Positions 8,301 through 11,710 of a stretch of DNA of 11,710 nt are shown piece by piece; position 1 is the stretch's first letter, and each line of letters starts with the position of its first letter. This DNA is from Chrysochromulina tobinii (Eukaryota > Haptophyta > Prymnesiales > Chrysochromulinaceae). The stretch covers positions 1-11,710 of the forward strand of contig JWZX01000842.1 of NCBI GenBank assembly GCA_001275005.1. Direction: 5' to 3'. Made by a program: the position numbers and the translations under genes. The notes beneath the pieces are model-generated. The model ran no database searches. It was not told the DNA's origin and worked only from the letters and a program-made list of their open reading frames with translations.

Positions 8301-9931
8301 CTCGTTGGGAAGGTGCCGTCGCCCATGTTGAGCGCGTTGAGGAGCACTTGGCTCGGACTCTCGTTGTTGCCAAGAAGCACGTCGAGGTCGCCGTCCCCGT
8401 CCAAGTCCGCCGCCGCGATTGACATCGTGCTCGCGCTACCGCTGGGCAGCTCAATGCTCGTCGGGAAGGTGCCGTCGCCCGCGTTGAGCAGCACTCGGCT
8501 GGAAAAGCCGTACCAGTTGCCAAGCAGCACGTCGAGGTCGCCGTCGCCATCCACGTCGGCCGCCGCGATCGCGTACGTGCTTGCGCTGCCGCCGAGCAGG
8601 TCGATGCTCGTCGGGAAGGTGCCGTCGCCCGCGTTGAGCAGCACTCGGCTGGAAAAGCCATAGTTGCCAAGCAGAACGTCGAGGTCGCCGTCGCCGTCCA
8701 CGTCGGCCGCCGCGATCGAGTGCGTGTTCGCGAAGCCGCCGAGCAGCTCGATGCTCGTCGGGAAGGTGCCGTCGCCCGCGTTGAACAGCACTCGGCTGGG
8801 ACTGCCACTGTTGCCAACCAGCAAGTCGATGTCGCCGTCGCCGTCCACGTCCGCTGCTGCGATTGAGTACGTGTATGCGATGCCGCCGGGCAGGTCGATG
8901 CTCGTCGGCAAGGTGCCGTCGCCCGCGTTGAACAGCACTCGGCTGGCACTGCCTTCATTCCCGAGTAGCACGTCAAGGTCGCCGTCGCCATCCACGTCGG
9001 CCGCCGCGATCGAGTGCGTGTACGTGCTGTCGCCGGGCAGTTCGATGCTCTTCGGGAAGGTGCCGTCGCCCGCGTTGAGCAGCACTCGGCTGGGACCACC
9101 ATTGTTGCCGAGCAAGACATCCAGGTCGCCGTCGTCGTCCATGTCGGCCGCTGCGATCGACTTGGTGCCCGCGCTGCCGCCGGGCAGTTCGATGCTCGTC
9201 GGGAAGGTGCCGTCGCCCGCGTTGAGCAACACTCGGCTGGAACTGCCATAGTTGCCTAGCAGTACGTCGAGGTCGCCGTCGCCGTCGACATCGGCCGCTG
9301 CGATCGCGCTCGTGGACGCGCTGCCGCTGGGCAGCAGCGCTGCGCCGTCATCCCTGAATCTTAGTACAAGCCCGCCACTATCGAGCAGCTCGTTCCCCGT
9401 CCTCGCCAAAGGCTTTGGAAGGAGCAGGCACCCCGGCTCGGAGGACAACGAGCAAGCCGGTGGTAAGAGCGCAGCTCGAATGCCTGCTGCAGGCTTGGCA
9501 CGGGCCGGCTTCGGCATCGCAAGGCAGCCCACCCGCCCTGGTGCCGAGCAGTTGGGTGGTGCGAACGCTGTTGGGTGGCCACCCGCCTGGAGCTCCTGCG
9601 CATAGTCCCGTGGGGGAGGGTACCGTCTGTGGCCCTGGTGCTCGACGTGCCAGCCAGGCTGCGCTGGTCTGGGAGGCTGATCTGGCGGCAAGGGCGGCGA
9701 GAAGGGTGAGGGCGATGGCGGCGACGAAGGCGGCGACGCCTGCAGTTGCGGTTGCTGCGGTGGTGCAAGATGCTCTCGAGGCGGCGACGACGGCATGCCC
9801 GAGTGCAGACCGTCGAACAGCACTCGGCGTGCATGCGTCGGGGCGACGTGCTGGTCGAGTGAGTTGCCGCTCTCGGCGCACGCACCCAGCAGGGCGGATG
9901 CGACCATCAATGCCCTCCACGTTCTGTTCAT
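5390..9931 (-). CDS. Receptor-like TKL-type protein kinase with 14 extracellular FG-GAP/VCBS repeats
   Basis: This is a predicted single-pass receptor kinase of 1513 residues that should bind a ligand outside the cell and phosphorylate targets inside. Order: signal peptide (about 1-19, ATG at 9931); Ser/Pro-rich stretch (about 47-95); fourteen ~49-residue repeats (about 200-885), nearly all with a DVDGDGDLDVLLGN-type Ca2+ loop and NAGDGTFPTSIEL; a module with 16 Cys and six CxxC pairs (about 887-1018), resembling GCC2/GCC3 or ephrin-receptor-like repeats; a membrane span (about 1060-1082) followed by RRWRTR; and a kinase domain (about 1137-1460). Kinase landmarks are the Gly loop GEGGFATV (1148-1155), K1168, alpha-C E1191, HHD (1293-1295, where HRD is usual), DFG (D1314) and a GTLRYLAPE activation-loop end. 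A Ser/Arg-rich insert follows APE and an Ala/Pro-rich insert precedes helix D. All chemical residues are present, so activity is plausible. The ligand is unknown. Confidence 0.9.
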   Translation of the reverse strand: MNRTWRALMVASALLGACAESGNSLDQHVAPTHARRVLFDGLHSGMPSSPPREHLAPPQQPQLQASPPSSPPSPSPFSPPLPPDQPPRPAQPGWHVEHQGHRRYPPPRDYAQELQAGGHPTAFAPPNCSAPGRVGCLAMPKPARAKPAAGIRAALLPPACSLSSEPGCLLLPKPLARTGNELLDSGGLVLRFRDDGAALLPSGSASTSAIAAADVDGDGDLDVLLGNYGSSSRVLLNAGDGTFPTSIELPGGSAGTKSIAAADMDDDGDLDVLLGNNGGPSRVLLNAGDGTFPKSIELPGDSTYTHSIAAADVDGDGDLDVLLGNEGSASRVLFNAGDGTLPTSIDLPGGIAYTYSIAAADVDGDGDIDLLVGNSGSPSRVLFNAGDGTFPTSIELLGGFANTHSIAAADVDGDGDLDVLLGNYGFSSRVLLNAGDGTFPTSIDLLGGSASTYAIAAADVDGDGDLDVLLGNWYGFSSRVLLNAGDGTFPTSIELPSGSASTMSIAAADLDGDGDLDVLLGNNESPSQVLLNALNMGDGTFPTSIELPGGSAGTKSIAAADVDGDGDLDVLIGNYYGTPSRVLLNAGDGTFPTSIELSALNARTNCIAAADVDGDGDLDILLGNWGVTSRALFNAGDGTFPTSIELPGGSTYTSAIAAADVDGDGDLDILLGNYDSPDRVLLNAGDGTFPTSIELPGGRAYTLSIAVADVDGDGDLDLLLGNFNSPSRALLNAGNGTFPTSIELPGGSRYTNSIAAADVDGDGDLDVLLGNEGSASRVLLNAGDGTFPTSIELPSGSAGTKSIEHTYSIVAADMDGDGDLDVLLGNSGSPNRVLLNAGDGTFPMSIELPGGSARTNSIAAADVDGDGDLDVLLGNEDTPSRLLPFIRCSQPGTARSLFGNGCVRCPAPFSRRDDHFDICYECEEHTELDYRGECSSCKPGSVRFVGAAECTACPRGKRQGKAGTLCVDCSSGSYAPYDGLFGPACLPCERGSFCPPGAAAPVPCHEGSNSSATDLARDEQCPHAPPHAPPLSPPTPPAAPSAAARDMMAQSYEQSHEVLEALLVAFLVAMAVAFVACCLWRRWRTRISTQMLKDNADSVSMHMVPIWAPKQRETLSSSGGSPVTVRSDEPTQLEVVDFSTLAVGRPIGEGGFATVWSARWQGNDLAVKVLNMKLENVDMSPAQQELVMLQEVAILRRLRHPCICALFGHMLVDQRPALVLEYMAGGSLAAHLFANRYAAAAPVAPQGLLGCKLMEPPPPRTRLADMLSDDKKICFAVQLASGLCFLHSHGILHHDIKTDNALLDANHSVCKLADFGLACLSLNYARDRNKAVGGTLRYLAPERVAEVSRRHAHESPDRDESRGSSSLSLGRTLVSFEDRADVYAFGLLLWELIHERRAFEELTGAAAASGALKGLRPQLSKPSKSDGIPAVTCECWAQRPEDRPSMSTVLERLETCMQALSAPSSTSMQMWLQCSDPSSPSALSCSNESRRAAISGCFSAKLPVRRGDAIIVH
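7282..9327 (-). repeat. Fourteen tandem 147-bp repeats encoding FG-GAP/VCBS units
   Basis: The unit is 147 bp (49 codons), and the core encoding the Ca2+ loop is nearly identical at the DNA level from copy to copy. Length variants are all multiples of three: an 18-nt insertion near 7505-7522 in the thirteenth unit, a 9-nt insertion near 8330 in the seventh, and single-codon gains in the sixth and eighth. Silent-site similarity points to recent expansion or ongoing homogenisation by unequal exchange. Confidence 0.9.
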
Positions 9932-10380
9932 GTGCGTCCCAGCCCCTTGCGCGTCGCCTGCCCAGAGGTCCGGCGCCCGAGAGCAAACTTTGACTGCTGG
10001 GCTTACTTGTTAACAGTGAAACGAGACACAGAGAAGAACTGCAACCAAATCTCTTGGAAACTCAGGAGCTTAAGCGGTGAGGGTTAGAGCAACCGGTGCT
10101 CCGCGAGCCCACCCTCAAGGAGTGGGGCGCGGCCGGCGCTCCGTCGATTCCGAGATCCGTTGATAGTCGTCCTCCGCGGCAAGTAGCATGTCGACTCAGG
10201 CTCAGGGGGCGGCGCCGGGGGGTCAAGGATCGCGCGCTGGCGGGCAGTGTGCCAAGGATCGCGCGACGGCTCCGAGTAAAAAAGATAAACCTCATCCTCG
10301 CCGTGGCTCGTGCCGGCGAAGGTCAACAAATCCCTCGTCCCTCGCCGATGGTGCCCAGTTGGCACACAAAAAAAGAAAAG

Positions 10381-10669
10381 GGCAGGTTCGGAGTTGGGGC
10401 GGGGCTTCGAGGTCAAATCCCCGATCGGCCGCCGATCCTCAGGGGATCAGTCGGACCGATAAAGCCCCGCTCGCTTATCGTCCTACGTCCTCCCTGCCCA
10501 ACCCCCCGGGCCAGGTGAAAAGGAAAAAAAGGGTAGGTTCGGAGTTGGGGCGGAGCTTCGAGGTCAGATCCTCGATCGGCCGCCGATCCTCAAGGGATCA
10601 GTCGGACCGAGTAAAGCTCCGCTCGCTTATCGTCCTACGTCCTCCCTGCCCAACCCCCCGGGCCAGGTG
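10381..10669. repeat. Tandem pair of ~151-bp structured elements
   Basis: Copy 1 (10381-10517) and copy 2 (10532-10669) differ by about six substitutions and a one-base indel. Each is preceded by an A-rich tract (10369-10379 and 10518-10530), which reads as a T-run at the end of the unit on the minus strand. Nested stems can form: GTTGGG/CCCAAC (10393-10398 with 10497-10502), GCGGGGCT/AGCCCCGC (10399-10406 with 10463-10470), ATCCCC/GGGGAT, and an apical GATCGG-CCG-CCGATC. In copy 2 the second stem is GCGGAGCT/AGCTCCGC, a compensatory change. The unit could be a small RNA gene, a SINE-like or MITE-like element, or a DNA-level palindrome. I cannot match it to a known RNA. Confidence 0.75.
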
Positions 10670-10694
10670 TCTGCGTTATCTTATGAGCCGACGG

Positions 10695-10729
10695 TGTGAT
10701 CAGTGATGTGTGAACACAAAGTGATCACA
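10695..10729. repeat. Imperfect palindrome with nested arms
   Basis: TGTGATCA (10695-10702) and TGATCACA (10722-10729) are exact complements. Between them TGTG-AA-CACA (10709-10718) can extend the hairpin. It follows directly after the duplicated element. Confidence 0.6.
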
Positions 10730-10752
10730 GTATGACGCAGAAGGAAAACGCA

Positions 10753-10798
10753 AGCAGGAGCCCGAACGCACCCTCGAGGAGTTGGCCGGGCTCCTGCT
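10753..10798. repeat. 12-bp perfect inverted repeat downstream of the histone gene
   Basis: AGCAGGAGCCCG (10753-10764) and CGGGCTCCTGCT (10787-10798) are exact complements around a 22-nt loop. On the minus strand it lies 32 nt beyond the histone 3' stem-loop. Confidence 0.75.
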
Positions 10799-10830
10799 CG
10801 CCCTTATTTGGACGGTCAAGGGTTGGGGGT

Positions 10831-10846
10831 GGTGTTAAAAAACACC
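10831..10846 (-). terminator. Histone mRNA 3' stem-loop (SLBP-binding type) of the H2A.X gene
   Basis: On the minus strand the sequence is GGTGTTTTTTAACACC: a 6-bp stem, a TTTT loop, and the GG start, T-A closing pair and CC end of the replication-dependent histone hairpin. It begins 40 nt past the H2A.X stop codon, a usual distance, and is followed by ACCCCC, close to the usual 3' flank. In animals and green algae this hairpin binds SLBP and directs processing without polyadenylation. I see no clear purine-rich histone downstream element. Confidence 0.85.
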
Positions 10847-10886
10847 GGGTTTGGGGTTGCACGTTGCATGCATGTAGGACGCGCAC

Positions 10887-11279
10887 TTAGAACTCCTGCG
10901 AGGAGCCGGTCTTGGACGGCTTCGACTTCTTCGGCAGCAGGACGGAGTGAATGTTGGGGAGGACACCGCCCGAGGCGATGGTCACGCCGCCGAGGAACTT
11001 GTTGAGCTCCTCGTCGTTGCGGATGGCGAGCACCAAGTGGCGGGGGGTCACACGCTTCTTCTTGTTGTCGCGGCACGCGTTGCCGGCGAGCTCGAGCACC
11101 TCGGCAGCCATGTACTCGATGACGGCCGTGAGGTAGACCGGAGCACCCGCGCCGTAGCGCTTGGCAAGGCGCATCTGGCGCAGCGCGCGGCCAATGCGCG
11201 CCACCGGGAAGGTGAGGCCCGCCTTGGCCGACTTGGAGGTCGCCTTCTTCTTGCTCGCGCCACGTCCGCCCTTGACCAT
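10887..11279 (-). CDS. Histone H2A.X
   Basis: This is a complete 130-residue core histone that pairs with H2B in the nucleosome. The N-tail is Gly/Lys/Ser-rich. The histone fold runs from [10 protein letters not shown] (20-29) through [25 protein letters not shown] (43-67) and [13 protein letters not shown] (70-82) to [14 protein letters not shown] (87-100). The acidic-patch residues are present (E55, E60, E63, D89, E90, E91). The docking segment GGVLPNI and LLPKK are present. The C-terminus is SQEF (127-130), the H2A.X signature whose Ser127 is phosphorylated by ATM/ATR-type kinases at DNA breaks; a final Phe is common in plants and algae. The ATG at 11279 gives the standard N-terminus and there is no intron. 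The gene carries a histone-type 3' stem-loop, implying S-phase-coupled expression. Deviations from textbook H2A are mild (for example [15 protein letters not shown] in helix 1). Confidence 0.97.
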   Translation of the reverse strand: MVKGGRGASKKKATSKSAKAGLTFPVARIGRALRQMRLAKRYGAGAPVYLTAVIEYMAAEVLELAGNACRDNKKKRVTPRHLVLAIRNDEELNKFLGGVTIASGGVLPNIHSVLLPKKSKPSKTGSSQEF

Positions 11280-11710
11280 TTTGATTAGAGTTGATGATGT
11301 CGGAGGTTACATTGCCGACAATTTAGGACCAGACCCTGAATTTTGGACGGGAACGCGAGTGCGGCTGGCTCGGCGATACTCCTCCTCTTTTGCCCCCCCC
11401 AAATGGAGCCGCCCAATGGAGGAGACGGTGCGCGCCCTCCAACCGAAGGAGCAAGCGGCGCCTTGCCGACGACGACGCGCCAAGCCTACATACAGTACGG
11501 CCGCTCCCTCGCCGCGACCGCAGGTGGGCCTCCGCTGCACCGAACCCAGCACCTCCGTGCCCAATCTGAGGAGCGGGCATCCCCCCAAAAGAGCGCACGC
11601 GACTCGCGCGCACACCGCACAAGCCCAGCTCACAGCCACGCCCCGACCTCCGTATGACCAGGCGAGCGACACGACCGTCGACGCACGAGACGCTTCGCCC
11701 TCTCCTTCTC
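11280..11710 (-). promoter_or_regulatory. Upstream region of H2A.X, with a candidate CCAAT box
   Basis: This stretch should hold the H2A.X promoter and 5' UTR. CCAAT at 11413-11417 on the plus strand reads ATTGG on the coding strand, about 135 bp before the ATG; CCAAT boxes are frequent in histone promoters, but five bases are weak evidence. A run of eight to nine C lies near 11392-11400. No partner histone gene is seen before the window ends, and the open frames here show no recognisable protein. Confidence 0.35.

Larger units (their letters stand above)
9932..10830. other. Gene-free region upstream of the kinase gene and downstream of H2A.X
   Basis: I see no supported protein gene. The stretch holds a 13-bp direct repeat (CAAGGATCGCGCG at 10224 and 10253), the duplicated ~151-bp element (10381-10669) and two hairpins (10695-10729 and 10753-10798). 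The part nearest 9931 should hold the kinase-gene promoter; no clear TATA box is visible. Open frames crossing it change phase between the two repeat copies. Confidence 0.5.

Noticed and set aside
7299-9605. Long open frames on the plus strand and in other minus frames across the FG-GAP repeat region
   Set aside because: The 147-bp unit is a multiple of three and GC-rich, so a stop-free frame stays stop-free through every copy. The encoded sequences are monotonous Ser/Pro or Arg/Ala/Thr repeats with no family resemblance.
10399-10470. A possible tRNA: 72-nt segment closed by an 8-bp stem
   Set aside because: No A box or GGTTCGA-type B box is placed correctly on either strand, and the central hairpin does not match an anticodon arm.
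10188-10706. 172-codon plus-strand open frame starting with ATG through the duplicated 151-bp element
   Set aside because: The repeat period (151-152) is not a multiple of three, so the two near-identical copies are read in different phases. That argues against protein coding.
11307-11672. Open frames on both strands upstream of H2A.X, considered as a divergent histone H2B or another gene
   Set aside because: None shows an H2B or other histone-fold motif. Composition is Arg/Ser/Ala-rich with no recognisable domain.

Overview
The window looks like nuclear DNA of a GC-rich, intron-poor eukaryotic microalga or related protist. The reasons are a canonical histone H2A.X gene with a metazoan/algal-type histone mRNA 3' stem-loop, large single-exon genes for multidomain surface proteins, long Ser/Pro and poly-Pro stalks of the kind common in algal cell-surface proteins, and no bacterial operon structure. 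A haptophyte-like or other secondary-plastid alga is my best guess, but the sequence does not settle the lineage.

Layout, left to right. (1) 65-1114, minus: a GT29 (sialyltransferase-family) glycosyltransferase-like protein with an N-terminal membrane anchor but no ATG in front of it. (2) 1115-1699: spacer with a short hexamer repeat. (3) 1700-3319, minus: a Gly/Met/RGG-rich TPR protein with a hydrophobic C-terminal-half segment. (4) 3320-3596: spacer between two divergent genes. (5) 3597-5054, plus: a membrane-anchored GH16-fold protein in which the catalytic motif has lost two of its three acidic residues. (6) 5055-5389: spacer between convergent 3' ends. (7) 5390-9931, minus: a 1513-residue receptor-like kinase with signal peptide, Pro-rich stretch, fourteen 49-residue FG-GAP/VCBS repeats with Ca2+-loop signatures, a Cys-rich module, one membrane span and a TKL-like kinase domain. 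(8) 9932-10886: gene-free, holding a tandemly duplicated ~151-bp structured element and several hairpins. (9) 10887-11279, minus: histone H2A.X ending in SQEF, with its 3' stem-loop at 10831-10846. (10) 11280-11710: upstream region of the H2A.X gene.

Three of the five genes concern the endomembrane system or cell surface: a glycosyltransferase-like protein, a probably non-catalytic glycan-binding-like surface protein, and a propeller receptor kinase. They sit on different strands, so nothing shows co-regulation; a shared role in surface glycan biology is inference only. The observations most worth a second look are the GH16-fold pseudoenzyme, the homogenised 14-repeat receptor kinase with an HRD-to-HHD change, and the 151-bp duplicated element whose two copies differ by a compensatory base-pair change.
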